Counted from the first letter of the stretch, positions 18,141 to 27,072 are shown. The stretch: DNA of 64,000 nt from an uncultured Pseudomonadales bacterium (GCA_943788835.1 CALSRU010000003.1:32908-96907); one strand, 5' to 3'. Program-made: numbers and translations. Notes: a model not told the origin generated them from the letters alone.

Positions 18141-20075
18141 TTACTGATTGGCTCGTTCTGCAATGAGGTTACTTACCACTGTGGGATCTGCCAGCGTACT
18201 CGTATCGCCCAAGTTATCAATTTCATTCGCAGCAATTTTACGTAATATACGACGCATGATTTTTCCTGAGCGCGTTTTGGGTAGCCCCGGTGCCCATTGA
18301 ATAAGGTCGGGCTTGGCAATTGACCCAATTTCACTGGCAACTAGCGCTCGGAGTTCTTTTTTCAAGGCTTCTGATGGCACAGAGCCTGCCATAGGTGTTA
18401 CATAGCAGTAAATACCCTGGCCTTTAATGTCATGTGGGTATCCCACTACCGCAGCTTCGGCGATATCTTTGTGCAATACCAGCGCGCTTTCCACTTCTGC
18501 AGTGCCCATGCGATGCCCCGATACGTTGAGTACGTCGTCTACTCGCCCTGTAATCCAATAATAACCATCGCTATCGCGCTTCGCTCCGTCGCCAGTAAAG
18601 AAGTAGCCAGGGTAGGTAGTAAAGTAAGTATCCACCATGCGCTGATGGTCTCCGTAGACGGAGCGTATTTGGCTGGGCCAAGATTGTTTGATTGCGAGGC
18701 TGCCTTCGGCTTCACCAGCCATCTCGTTGCCTTGCTCATCAAGGATGGCGAGCTCAACACCAAAAAATGGCAGTGTCGCTGAGCCGGGTTTTAGGTCGAT
18801 AGCACCAGGAAGTGGTGAGATCATGATTGAGCCGGTTTCGGTTTGCCACCAAGTATCCACAATAGGGCATTTTTCCTTACCTACCACTTGGTAATACCAG
18901 TCCCAGGCTTCGGGATTAATAGGTTCGCCAACAGTTCCTAACAATTTTATTGAGTTGCGAGATGTGCGTGTTACGTAGTTGTCGCCCAAGGCCATAAGTG
19001 CGCGCAGAGCAGTGGGTGCAGTATAAAAAATATTAACTTTATGTTTGTCACAAATTTCCCAGCAGCGTGACGCATCAGGGTAGGTGGGTACGCCCTCAAA
19101 CATCAGTGTAGTGGCGCCATTAGCTAATGGTCCGTACACAATATATGAATGCCCAGTAATCCAGCCAACATCTGCAGTACACCAATAAATATCACCGTCT
19201 TGATAGTCAAAGACGTACTTATGACTAATGGTTGCGCCGAGTAAATACCCTGCTGTGGTGTGCATTACGCCTTTGGGCTTGCCGGTTGAACCGGAGGTGT
19301 ACAAAATAAATAACGGGTCTTCAGAGTCCATCAGCGCCGGCGTGCAGTGAGTGTCAGCGGTGGCTACCAAGTCATGATACCAAGCGTCATGTTTTTGCCA
19401 TTGAACTTGTCCGCCAGTGCGCTTGACGACTACCACGGTATGGACGTTAGGGCATTTGCCTACGGCTATATCGGTGTTGGCTTTGAGAGGGATTTTTTTA
19501 CCACCGCGAACGCCCTCATCGGCCGTAATGATTACTCGGCAATCGGAGTCCAGTATCCGATCACTCAATGCGTCGGGCGAAAACCCACCAAATACTACGG
19601 AATGCACTGCGCCTATGCGCGCACAAGCTAGCATGGCATAGGCCGCCTCAGGAATCATTGGCATGTAGATGCATACCCGGTCCCCTTTGCTGACGCCGCG
19701 ACTTTTAAGTGCGTTGGAAAATTTGCACACCGCATCATGCAGTTCGGCATAAGTAATGGATTGTGAATCTGATGGTTCGTCGCCTTCCCAAATAATAGCT
19801 ACCTGTTCAGCACGATCAGGCAAGTGTCTGTCGATGCAGTTGGTGGTAACGTTCAACTGGCCACCTTTAAACCATGCGATGTTGCCTTGACTGAAGTCGC
19901 AGTCGCGAACCGTATCCCACTTTTTATCCCATTGCAGGTAATTCGATGCCTGTACCGCCCAAAACATTTCCGGTTGCGTAATCGATGCGGTATACATTGC
20001 ATCGTACTGTTCGCGGTTAAGGTGGGTGTTGGCTAGGGAGCCAGCTTTTACAGGGTAAACTTTCGAAGTGGACAT
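18141..20075 (-). CDS. acs: Acetyl-coenzyme A synthetase
   Basis: Acs makes acetyl-CoA from acetate, ATP and CoA through acetyl-AMP. The 644 residues fit the family (E. coli 652). The adenylate-forming motif [14 protein letters not shown] is near residue 260, WWQTETG near 410, and the conserved Lys that is inactivated by acetylation is in [14 protein letters not shown] near residue 605. The ATG start follows CTACAGGTATCTA, whose AGG is a plausible binding site. A TATAAA box lies on the minus strand near 20099-20104. The gene is downstream of panC but probably has its own promoter. Confidence 0.95.
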   Translation of the reverse strand: MSTSKVYPVKAGSLANTHLNREQYDAMYTASITQPEMFWAVQASNYLQWDKKWDTVRDCDFSQGNIAWFKGGQLNVTTNCIDRHLPDRAEQVAIIWEGDEPSDSQSITYAELHDAVCKFSNALKSRGVSKGDRVCIYMPMIPEAAYAMLACARIGAVHSVVFGGFSPDALSDRILDSDCRVIITADEGVRGGKKIPLKANTDIAVGKCPNVHTVVVVKRTGGQVQWQKHDAWYHDLVATADTHCTPALMDSEDPLFILYTSGSTGKPKGVMHTTAGYLLGATISHKYVFDYQDGDIYWCTADVGWITGHSYIVYGPLANGATTLMFEGVPTYPDASRCWEICDKHKVNIFYTAPTALRALMALGDNYVTRTSRNSIKLLGTVGEPINPEAWDWYYQVVGKEKCPIVDTWWQTETGSIMISPLPGAIDLKPGSATLPFFGVELAILDEQGNEMAGEAEGSLAIKQSWPSQIRSVYGDHQRMVDTYFTTYPGYFFTGDGAKRDSDGYYWITGRVDDVLNVSGHRMGTAEVESALVLHKDIAEAAVVGYPHDIKGQGIYCYVTPMAGSVPSEALKKELRALVASEIGSIAKPDLIQWAPGLPKTRSGKIMRRILRKIAANEIDNLGDTSTLADPTVVSNLIAERANQ

Positions 20076-20202
20076 AAATAGATACCTGTAGGGATTTTAT
20101 AGAAATAGTTTGCGTTCTAAGTTCTGGAGAAGCCTAGTTGGGATTGAGGCTGCGTTGATAGCCGACGCAAATATTTTTTAAAGGCCTGCATAACCTCTAC
20201 GC

Positions 20203-21066
20203 CTAGCGCTTGTTAATTGAAAGTGAAATGTTGTCGAGTAATCGCGTCTTGCCAGCAAATGCAGCAGCGAGTACAACGATATTATCACTGTCAACATTTT
20301 CACGAATGGGGGTGAGGGTCTTTGCATCGCATATCTCAAAATAATCTGGCTCGAGTCCCGCCGCTAGCAGTTCATTTTTTGCTTCGATGCAGAGTATATT
20401 GTATGAAGTACTGCCTGACAGTATTTGTTTTTTGACCGATTGTAGCTCGGCGTATATTGCCGTGGCCTGTTTGCGTTGAGTATCAGTCAGGTAGCCATTG
20501 CGTGAACTCATGGCGAGCCCACTGGTTTCTCGGATGGTGGGCACCCCAACAATATCAATCGGCATGCATAAGTCTTCAGTCATCCGCTGAATAACTGCGA
20601 GCTGCTGGTAATCTTTTTCGCCGAAAATAGCCATGTCGGGTTGGACTAGATTAAAAAGTTTGCTAACGACTGTGCACACCCCTTCAAAATGAGTCGGACG
20701 GCTGTGCCCTTCTAGGTTTGTACCAAGCGCTGCGTTATTTACCTTAGTGTGTGCTTCAATACCATTGGGATAAATTTCTTTATTATCAGGAGTGAATAAG
20801 TAATGCGTGTTTTCTGCTTCTAGTTTCGCTAAATCCTCGGTGAGTGTTCGTGGATAGTTATCGAAATCTTCGCCAGCACCAAACTGCATGGGATTGACAA
20901 AAATACTAGCGATCACCACGTCTGCGATTTCGTGTGCGCGCTTGATAAGCGCTAAATGTCCAGCGTGAAGATTGCCCATGGTAGGTACAAGTGCAATGCG
21001 TTTGTCCTGTGCTTTTTCCGCGCGGATGGCGGCGCGTAAATAGGTGACTTGATTAAGAGTTTGCAT
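20203..21066 (-). CDS. panC: Pantothenate synthetase
   Basis: PanC joins pantoate and beta-alanine with ATP to give pantothenate, the precursor of CoA. The 287 residues (E. coli 283) carry VPTMGNLHAGHLALI with the HIGH-like motif, FVNPMQFGAGEDFDNYPR, FGEKDYQQLAVIQRM and the KMSKS-like MSSRNGYL. It follows panB on the same strand with a 76-bp gap. panD, which makes beta-alanine in many bacteria and follows panC in Pseudomonas, is missing here. Confidence 0.95.
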   Translation of the reverse strand: MQTLNQVTYLRAAIRAEKAQDKRIALVPTMGNLHAGHLALIKRAHEIADVVIASIFVNPMQFGAGEDFDNYPRTLTEDLAKLEAENTHYLFTPDNKEIYPNGIEAHTKVNNAALGTNLEGHSRPTHFEGVCTVVSKLFNLVQPDMAIFGEKDYQQLAVIQRMTEDLCMPIDIVGVPTIRETSGLAMSSRNGYLTDTQRKQATAIYAELQSVKKQILSGSTSYNILCIEAKNELLAAGLEPDYFEICDAKTLTPIRENVDSDNIVVLAAAFAGKTRLLDNISLSINKR

Positions 21067-21142
21067 GGATTATTTCAGCAGGTGGCTGACCGTTAATTGG
21101 GTCGGGTTGTTAGAGGTGATGGTTTACTTGGTATGCATAGTA

Positions 21143-21961
21143 TTAGTTGTACTGATGCTCGGCCGCAGGGTAGGTGCCTGCCTTGACGCTTTTATCGAAG
21201 CTTGAGAAGGCATCTTTTATGGGGTTGTCGCTAAAGATATTTTCGGAAGTGAGAAAGTTTTTGACAAAGCGAGCGGGGCGCTCGCTAAGCCCCAGTAAAT
21301 CGTGGGCAACTAAAACTTGTGCGTCGGTCGCATGTCCGGCGCCAATACCAATCGTCGCAATACCAATGCCTTCTGTTACTTCGCGTGCAAGGTCTGCGGG
21401 GATGCACTCCAATACAATAAAGTCGGCTCCAGCATTTGTCAGCGCCAGTGCATCGTGCAAGAGCTGCGTGCGCTGGGTATCGCTTTTACCTTGTACTTTG
21501 TAGCCCCCCAGCTTGTTGACTGATTGCGGTGTTAAGCCGAGGTGGCCGCAAACCGGAACACCATTTTGCAGAAGTTGCTGGACAGTCTCTGCCAACCATG
21601 CCCCGCCTTCAAGCTTGACCATGTTGGCGCCAGCGCGCATCAACTGGCCAGCATTTTCTAGTGCAGTTTGAATGTTTTGATAAGACATAAAGGGCATGTC
21701 GGCAATAACCAAGGCTGGGCTGTTAGAGCGAGCGTTGCCTCGTGCAACTGCCTCTGTATGGTAGGCCATTTGATCAATGGTTACAGGCACGGTGCTCGCC
21801 TTGCCCTGTACTATCATACCCAGTGAGTCGCCAACTAATAAGGCATCGACACCAGCGTCGGCAATTGTTTTGGCAAGTGTTGCATCATAGACAGCAACAA
21901 CACTGAATTTTTTTGCATCCGATTTTAGCTGCAGGAGTTGTGGAACCGATTTTTCGAGCAT
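21143..21961 (-). CDS. panB: 3-methyl-2-oxobutanoate hydroxymethyltransferase
   Basis: PanB transfers a hydroxymethyl group from methylenetetrahydrofolate to ketoisovalerate, giving ketopantoate. The 272-residue product has the metal-binding block LLVGDSLGMIVQG, MVKLEGGAWL and CGHLGLTPQSVNKLGGYKVQGK typical of the family. Ketoisovalerate links this gene to valine metabolism. The ATG directly follows CTACAGGTATCTA, the same 13 bases that precede acs, giving AGG a 6-nt spacing. Confidence 0.95.
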   Translation of the reverse strand: MLEKSVPQLLQLKSDAKKFSVVAVYDATLAKTIADAGVDALLVGDSLGMIVQGKASTVPVTIDQMAYHTEAVARGNARSNSPALVIADMPFMSYQNIQTALENAGQLMRAGANMVKLEGGAWLAETVQQLLQNGVPVCGHLGLTPQSVNKLGGYKVQGKSDTQRTQLLHDALALTNAGADFIVLECIPADLAREVTEGIGIATIGIGAGHATDAQVLVAHDLLGLSERPARFVKNFLTSENIFSDNPIKDAFSSFDKSVKAGTYPAAEHQYN

Positions 21962-21990
21962 TAGATACCTGTAGAGTGTGAGCTTGCCAA

Positions 21991-22707
21991 TCAGGAAAAG
22001 ATGGTGGGGTTGAAATAATGTCTGCCGCCACGAATGTTTAACATGTAATCGACGAGCGCTAAAAAATCATCTTGATTGGCATTGAAATCTATATCGGTGC
22101 AATTGACTATTAGCAGTGGGGCATCGTCGTAGTAAAGAAAAAATTCGCTATAAGCTTGGTTAAGCATTTCAATATATTCGCGATCAATGGCTCGTTCGAT
22201 GTTAACTCCACGCTGGGCAATCCGGCGCATTAGTACGTCAACAGGAGCCTGCAAATAAATCACTAAATCGGGTTTGGGTGCATCAATGGTTAGCTGTGCA
22301 TACACTTGTTGGTAAAGTGCAAACTCATTGTCGTCTAGGTTAACTTTAGCAAACAGCTGGTCTTTTTCGATGAGGAAATCGGCAATACGAACCGGCGAAA
22401 ATAAATCATGCTGGCGCATTTCTTGAATTTGCTGGGCGCGCTGAAATAAAAAGAACAGTTGTGTGGCTAGTGCATTTTGGCGACGATTTTTATAAAAGCT
22501 GCCTAAGAATGGATTTTGCTCGGCCTGTTCGAGCATGGTTTCATAGTTGAAGGCGTTAGCTAAGCGTTTAGCTAGGGTGGTTTTGCCAACACCAATAGGC
22601 CCCTCAACCGTAATAAAGCCGGGTATTTCACGATCCTTTATGATCGAGGCTAGCCAGCTAGGATTAACGGCCATAGACTCTTTTGGGTCGAGTGATTCAT
22701 TATTCAT
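21991..22707 (-). CDS. Deoxynucleoside kinase
   Basis: The 238-residue protein has a P-loop GPIGVGKTT near residue 37, the block RIADFLIEKDQLFAKVNL near residue 108 and RGVNIERAIDREYIEML near residue 173. These are hallmarks of the deoxyadenosine/deoxycytidine/deoxyguanosine kinase family, which phosphorylates salvaged deoxynucleosides. The exact base preference cannot be read. It lies between folK and panB on one strand, a place this kinase often occupies in gammaproteobacteria. ATG 22707 has no clear binding site; ATG 22674, eleven codons later, is an alternative start. Confidence 0.85.
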   Translation of the reverse strand: MNNESLDPKESMAVNPSWLASIIKDREIPGFITVEGPIGVGKTTLAKRLANAFNYETMLEQAEQNPFLGSFYKNRRQNALATQLFFLFQRAQQIQEMRQHDLFSPVRIADFLIEKDQLFAKVNLDDNEFALYQQVYAQLTIDAPKPDLVIYLQAPVDVLMRRIAQRGVNIERAIDREYIEMLNQAYSEFFLYYDDAPLLIVNCTDIDFNANQDDFLALVDYMLNIRGGRHYFNPTIFS

Positions 22708-22859
22708 AAAGTGTAATGCGCCATTATCAATATCAACCGATTTTTTAAAGTCCCTTTATTATTCCGCCAATTATAATCAATAACCGGCCTGTGCCGAGTA
22801 GTTATTTACGCGGTGCGGCAGATTAAACGCGCTGCATATATTATCAGCAAAGTTATACG

Positions 22860-23396
22860 TTATGGCGTTGGGTTGGGTAATTTCGTTAAGCGGCCAGCTG
22901 GGCAGTCGGCTACTCGATCGGTCAGTTGGCTGCCGTCGGGTAGTGTTAGGTTGCCTGCTATCTCCAGCAGTGGGCAAAGAACAAAATTGCGTTGAAGCAT
23001 GTGGCTATGTGGGATGCATAAATGCTCATGGGCTATTTGTAGCTGATCGTAGAGTAAAATATCTAGGTCTAATGTGCGAGGTGTCCAGCGGCCGTTACGC
23101 TCTCTGCCATGGCGCTGCTCTATGGCTTGTAAGGCGCTCAGTAGGTCATTGGGCGGCAGCTGGGTCTCGATTTTAACGACGGCATTAATATAATCACCTT
23201 GCTCCCCAGGCCCAATAGGCGCGCTGCGGTATAGCGAAGAGCAGGCGAGACGTTTGGATTGGTGCAGTTGGGCCAGCTCAGTCATCGCTATAAGGACAGT
23301 CTCAATCGGCGTGCCAAGGTTGCTGCCCAAGCCTATATAGATGATTGCTTTTTGCTGCGCGGCAGTTACGGGGGGGATATTCAATTTTGCATCCAT
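22860..23396 (-). CDS. folK: Dihydropterin pyrophosphokinase (HPPK)
   Basis: FolK transfers pyrophosphate from ATP to 6-hydroxymethyl-dihydropterin in folate synthesis. The 178 residues (usual 155-170) contain IYIGLGSNLGTP near the N terminus, RTLDLDILLYDQ, with the metal-binding aspartates, near residue 106, and PHSHMLQRNFVLCPLLEI. The extra length is an N-terminal extension of about 17 residues before the first strand. The gene follows pcnB by 26 bp and is probably co-transcribed with it. Confidence 0.93.
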   Translation of the reverse strand: MDAKLNIPPVTAAQQKAIIYIGLGSNLGTPIETVLIAMTELAQLHQSKRLACSSLYRSAPIGPGEQGDYINAVVKIETQLPPNDLLSALQAIEQRHGRERNGRWTPRTLDLDILLYDQLQIAHEHLCIPHSHMLQRNFVLCPLLEIAGNLTLPDGSQLTDRVADCPAGRLTKLPNPTP

Positions 23397-23422
23397 AGGC
23401 TAAAAATTTCAGGCTACGCGGC

Positions 23423-24787
23423 TTAGTCGGTTGCAGGCTGGCGGCGCGCCCCAGAACTTCTGCGCCTGCGCGGTCTGCCACTACGACTGCTCACTGGCGT
23501 GGTGCGTACCTGGTCGGGATGCTCAATCTGCAGGTCTGTCCAGAATTGACTGCCCCGAGCTAATTTTTCACCGGCTTGTTCGCGCATGAGTAAAAAATCG
23601 TAAGCTGCACGAAAGCGCGGATGGCTCAATAGCGTGACGGCGCGTTTGCCTTTGGACATTTCGAGATTGTATTGCAAATTCCAAATTTCGCGGACGGCGA
23701 TGCTGAAGCGCCGCGGAATTGAAATCACCGCAATTTGTTGTTCGATAGCCTCTTGGCTAGCTGTTTGTCTGGCTGGCGCGGCATGCATGCCATTGTTTTC
23801 TAGTCGTTTGCGGTGCTCAATAAACACGGGCCACAATAAACTGGCATATAAAAATGCCGGCGTGACGGGTTTGTTCGCTTCGATACGTTGGTCAGTGTTG
23901 GTGAGTGCCGCCTCAACGAGCTGCTTGCCAAGCGCGTTGTTTTTATTAAGGCAGCGAGACGTTCCGGGGAATAATGGTGCAAAGAGATCGTACTTCAGCA
24001 TCAGTTGAAAAATCTTGTAGGCCTGGCCACCAAGAAATAGTTTACTGATTTCATCAAACAGTCGTGCCGGTGCCACTTGTTCAAGATGATGGCTCATATC
24101 GGCAATCGGTGCAGCCGTTGCTTTTTCAATAGTGAATCCTAGTTTAGCTGCAAACCGAATCACCCTGAGCATTCGCACTGGATCTTCTCGATAGCGCTGA
24201 GCGGGGTTGCCGATCATGCGCAACAGTTTTTTGTCGAGGTCAGCCAGTCCCGCGGTGTAGTCGAATACGCGAAAGCCATCAACACTGTAATAGAGCGCGT
24301 TGATTGTGAAGTCGCGACGTAAGGCGTCTTCGCGCAAGCTGCCGTAAACATTGTCGCGCAACAGCATGCCTTGTGAATTCTGCTCGCCGCGCGGGTCGGT
24401 GCCTGCTTGCGGCTCTTGGTGAGCGGCGCGGAAGGTAGTAACTTCAATGACTTCTCGACCAAATCGCACGTGCACAATTTTAAAGCGGCGGCCAACAATA
24501 CGAGCGCGTCGGAACAATGCATTCACTTGTTCGGGGGTGGCATTGGTTGCCACATCAAAATCTTTTGGCTTGCCTGATAATAATAGGTCGCGGATACAGC
24601 CGCCAACGAGGTAGGCTTCATACCCAGCTTTGTTCAGGTCGTATAAAACGGTCAGTGCATTTTTGCTGATCTGTTTGCGAGAGATGCAATGCTCTGCGCG
24701 TTCAAGCACAAGAGGCTCGTCCTCAATGGCCATGGCGTCATTAGTAGGTAACAGTGAGCGGACGGCTTTATGTATTTTTTTTAGCAT
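23423..24787 (-). CDS. pcnB: Poly(A) polymerase I
   Basis: PcnB adds 3' poly(A) tails that speed RNA decay. The block LVGGCIRDLLLSGKPKDFDVATNATP holds the nucleotidyltransferase signature with the two catalytic aspartates of DFDVAT. RRDFTINALYY and the ATP-binding region AQRYREDPVRMLRVIRFAAKLGF follow, and the C terminus is Arg-rich (SGRPRRRRSSGARR), as in the E. coli enzyme. I set the start at ATG 24787 (454 residues), which has GGA close upstream. A GTG three codons earlier, at 24796, is also open. The long gap in front of it holds the CrcZ-like region. Confidence 0.93.
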   Translation of the reverse strand: MLKKIHKAVRSLLPTNDAMAIEDEPLVLERAEHCISRKQISKNALTVLYDLNKAGYEAYLVGGCIRDLLLSGKPKDFDVATNATPEQVNALFRRARIVGRRFKIVHVRFGREVIEVTTFRAAHQEPQAGTDPRGEQNSQGMLLRDNVYGSLREDALRRDFTINALYYSVDGFRVFDYTAGLADLDKKLLRMIGNPAQRYREDPVRMLRVIRFAAKLGFTIEKATAAPIADMSHHLEQVAPARLFDEISKLFLGGQAYKIFQLMLKYDLFAPLFPGTSRCLNKNNALGKQLVEAALTNTDQRIEANKPVTPAFLYASLLWPVFIEHRKRLENNGMHAAPARQTASQEAIEQQIAVISIPRRFSIAVREIWNLQYNLEMSKGKRAVTLLSHPRFRAAYDFLLMREQAGEKLARGSQFWTDLQIEHPDQVRTTPVSSRSGRPRRRRSSGARRQPATD

Positions 24788-25069
24788 TGAATCCACAGGT
24801 ATCTTGATGGCGCTGCGCTGCCAATCTGAAGTTGGGCGCAGTTAGAGGCGGTTATTAGGTTAGGCAAGTAACCCAGATACAAATTCAGGAAACGCAGCAC
24901 ATTGTTGGCGCTTGATTGAGAGGTTGAAGTGTAAATAGTTAGAGCCGTTGCGGTGATAGGTTATACATACGCTGGTTCATGCCAAGCAATCCCAGGTGCA
25001 TCAATAACTACGATTGTAACATACGGGCCAGCCTTGCGAGCCGGTCTAATGCCTCAACTCTGCGGGGTT

Positions 25070-25334
25070 TGCAAGCTTGCAGGTACCATCCAGTAAGCGC
25101 GCTCAGAAAGGCTCCAGGGTGCTGGAAATTCCAAAATGCGGCGCGTTTATTGTCGTGAATATAAGTGCGCTAGGTTGGCTGCCACGCAGTAAGGCGGGTT
25201 GATTTTCAGAACGCCAGAAATGGCGATGGGGAGCAAGCTCCCCATCCAGGTCTTCATCTCTTTTTTTATTTGATTTCTTCCCACTCGACTTATTATATTA
25301 TTAGCACGAGCTTTTGATTTTATTGTTATTTGTC
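25070..25334 (-). ncRNA. CrcZ-like small RNA candidate
   Basis: The region between cbrB and pcnB in Pseudomonas encodes CrcZ, a roughly 400-nt RNA made from a CbrB-activated sigma-54 promoter. CrcZ sequesters the Hfq/Crc carbon-repression complex through A-rich AAnAAnAA sites. Here, on the same strand and at the same place, a sigma-54 promoter predicts a start near 25334. The first 75 nt are strongly A-rich, with overlapping AAnAAnAA sites at 25320-25330 and a further one in the A-run at 25261-25268. Two stem-loops follow: one with a 9-bp stem (25225-25246) and one with a 5-bp stem (25212-25225). No terminator is visible, so the 3' end is drawn at the palindrome 25070-25081 and may be nearer pcnB. 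Whether this species has Crc is unknown. Confidence 0.5.
25212..25246. repeat. Two adjacent stem-loops
   Basis: CGCCA-GAAA-TGGCG (25212-25225) is directly followed by a 9-bp perfect stem GATGGGGAG-CAAG-CTCCCCATC (25225-25246). On the plus strand the first loop is a GAAA tetraloop; on the minus strand the loops are TTTC and CTTG. A T-run lies 14 bp beyond on the plus strand. They may be part of the CrcZ-like RNA or a plus-strand terminator. Confidence 0.6.
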
Positions 25335-25344
25335 CTTGTTATAG

Positions 25345-25361
25345 TGCATGGCGTGTGCCAG
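25345..25361 (-). promoter_or_regulatory. Sigma-54 promoter (-24/-12)
   Basis: The minus strand reads CTGGCACACGCCATGCA. The GG of TGGCAC and the GC of the -12 element are exactly 10 nt apart, as sigma-54 requires, and the -24 half is perfect (TGGCAC). The -12 half has one mismatch (ATGC for TTGC). It lies downstream of cbrB, which encodes a sigma-54 activator. Confidence 0.65.
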
Positions 25362-25453
25362 TTATAGAAAGTCTATAAAAAACAATAGATTGGGGGATTT
25401 AGGCTCGACTAGTGTCTCCGTTGCGTTTCTATGGGTTACACTTTTGTTGGCAT

Positions 25454-25499
25454 AAAATGTTACGCCTTCGGCTTACTGTGCGGCAAAAGTAACATTTTT
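25454..25499. promoter_or_regulatory. Long inverted repeat, possible CbrB binding site
   Basis: AAAATGTTAC (25454-25463) and GTAACATTTT (25489-25498) are perfect 10-bp arms, 25 bp apart. The core TGTTAC/GTAACA is, as I recall, the motif reported for CbrB in Pseudomonas, there with a shorter spacer. The centre lies about 140 bp upstream of the predicted sigma-54 start, a normal distance for an enhancer. Alternatively it is the cbrB terminator, although its T-run on that strand is only four long. Confidence 0.5.
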
Positions 25500-25531
25500 G
25501 ATCAGTCTGGTAGTCGCGCAGTTGGCTGGCA

Positions 25532-26983
25532 CTATTCGCTGTTATCGGCGGCTTGATTGGCCGATTTGCCGGCAGGCTTGACCCTTGGCATATCGAAACG
25601 CTGGCGACGCTCCCAGAGGCATTTACGGCTGATGCCGAGTTTTTTAGCGAGTTCGGTTTCGTTCATCTGCTCTTGATTTTCAAGTACAAACCGTTGGAAA
25701 TATTCTTCTAGTGAGAGGTCTTCCTGAGGATCTTGATGCACCGATGTTGGATGGCCGTTGCTGGATTGTTCGGTTAAGCTCAGGTTGCTGTTGTCCTGAG
25801 TTGACAGCGGCGTTAACGTCTCGGCATTGATGCGATTGATATCCACCAGGTCCACATCCATTTCTAGTAAATGGCGATGAATGGCGTTGTCGTCGGCCAT
25901 AATGGCGGCGCGTTCAATGACATTCTCTAGTTCACGTATGTTGCCTGGCCAGTCATAACTAGTGATGGCTTGAATAGCATCTGGTAGCAGGTATAGCCCC
26001 GGGTTTTCGTACTTTTGTGCCGCGCGGGCCAGTAGATACTCGGCTAAGTCGAGCAGGTCTTTGCCGCGTTGCCGCAGGGCGGGTAAAAACACCCGGAAAA
26101 CGTTGATGCGATAGTAAAGATCCGGCCGAAACTGCCCGGTCTTGGCCATCTCCTGCAAATCGCGATGTGTTGCAATAACGAGTCGCACATCGACACTGCG
26201 CGACTGGCTAGAGCCTACGCGTCGAATCTCACTCTCTTGGATGAAGCGCAGCAGCCGGGCTTGAGCCTCGCTAGGTAGCTCCCCAATTTCATCAAGAAAT
26301 AAAGTGCCACCTTCGGCCGCTTCGATGAGTCCTGAGCGCTTACCCGCTGCACCTGTGAAGGCGCCTTTCTCGTGACCAAAAAGCTCTGATTCAATCAGTG
26401 TTTCGGGTATGGCAGCACAGTTGACCGCAACAAAGGGTTGTTTAGATCGATCGCTGGCATCGTGGATGGCTCTTGCGACAAGCTCCTTACCGGTTCCTGT
26501 TTCACCTCGAATAAGCACGGTAGAGCGTGTGGGCGCGGCTTTTTTGATACGCCGATACACTTCCTGCATCGGTTCGCTGGTGCCAATCATGCCCGGTAGT
26601 GGTTGCGTGATGGGCCGTTGCTCTGCATTGGAAACAGGTAGAGAGCTAATGCGTTCAATCGCTTGAAGCAGGTCGCCATCGTTAATCGGTTTGGTAATGT
26701 AATCGACGGCACCTTTTCGCATTGAATCAACCGCGGTCTGTAAGCTGGTGTAGCTCGTCATGATAAGTACTGGGGTGATGCCAGTGAGTTTGATTAGGTC
26801 GGTGCCCGGACCGTCGGGTAATTCCAGTTCGCTGAGGATAAGGTCATATTGAATCTGTTTGGATTGACGGCGGGCGTCGGCTAAACCGCTGGCGTAATCC
26901 GCCTCGATGTTGATGCTGGTGAGTAGTCGTGCAATATGTGCGGTGATGAGCTGATCATCTTCAACAATCAATACCTTTTTCAA
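25532..26983 (-). CDS. cbrB: CbrB-like sigma-54 activator with Glu in place of the phosphoacceptor Asp
   Basis: The 483-residue protein has a receiver domain (1-120), an AAA+ sigma-54 interaction domain (about 132-370; GETGTGKE P-loop, GAFTGA loop, LFLDEIGELP) and a Fis-type helix-turn-helix (about 440-470, ETELAKKLGISRKCLWERRQRF). Receiver residues Asp9, Asp10, Thr76 and Lys98 are in place. However, the phosphorylation site reads DLILSELELPDG, with Glu52 (GAA, 26828-26830) where Asp belongs. The receiver stretch TPVLIMTSYTSLQTAVDSM and the neighbours dksA, gluQ, pcnB, folK and panB mark it as CbrB, which controls carbon/nitrogen use in Pseudomonas. The partner kinase gene cbrA, next to it in Pseudomonas, is missing. 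It may be active without phosphorylation, as D-to-E mutants of NtrC partly are. Confidence 0.88.
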   Translation of the reverse strand: MKKVLIVEDDQLITAHIARLLTSINIEADYASGLADARRQSKQIQYDLILSELELPDGPGTDLIKLTGITPVLIMTSYTSLQTAVDSMRKGAVDYITKPINDGDLLQAIERISSLPVSNAEQRPITQPLPGMIGTSEPMQEVYRRIKKAAPTRSTVLIRGETGTGKELVARAIHDASDRSKQPFVAVNCAAIPETLIESELFGHEKGAFTGAAGKRSGLIEAAEGGTLFLDEIGELPSEAQARLLRFIQESEIRRVGSSQSRSVDVRLVIATHRDLQEMAKTGQFRPDLYYRINVFRVFLPALRQRGKDLLDLAEYLLARAAQKYENPGLYLLPDAIQAITSYDWPGNIRELENVIERAAIMADDNAIHRHLLEMDVDLVDINRINAETLTPLSTQDNSNLSLTEQSSNGHPTSVHQDPQEDLSLEEYFQRFVLENQEQMNETELAKKLGISRKCLWERRQRFDMPRVKPAGKSANQAADNSE

Positions 26984-27072
26984 ATCACTCGGCCCCTATG
27001 TCGCGGATTGCTCAATGCGGTGATAAGTTCAAGGGATGAGTATTTTCAGACCCCTTCGACTCACGGCTATAA

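Larger units (their letters stand above)
24788..25531. other. cbrB-pcnB intergenic region
   Basis: This 744-bp gap holds no convincing protein gene. On the minus strand, read from cbrB toward pcnB, it contains a long inverted repeat (25454-25499), a sigma-54 promoter (25345-25361), an A-rich stretch, two adjacent stem-loops (25212-25246) and a 12-bp palindrome at 25070-25081. The part nearest pcnB (24788-25060) shows nothing clear beyond a loose TATAAC box near 24961-24966. In Pseudomonas the same gap encodes the sRNA CrcZ. Confidence 0.6.
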
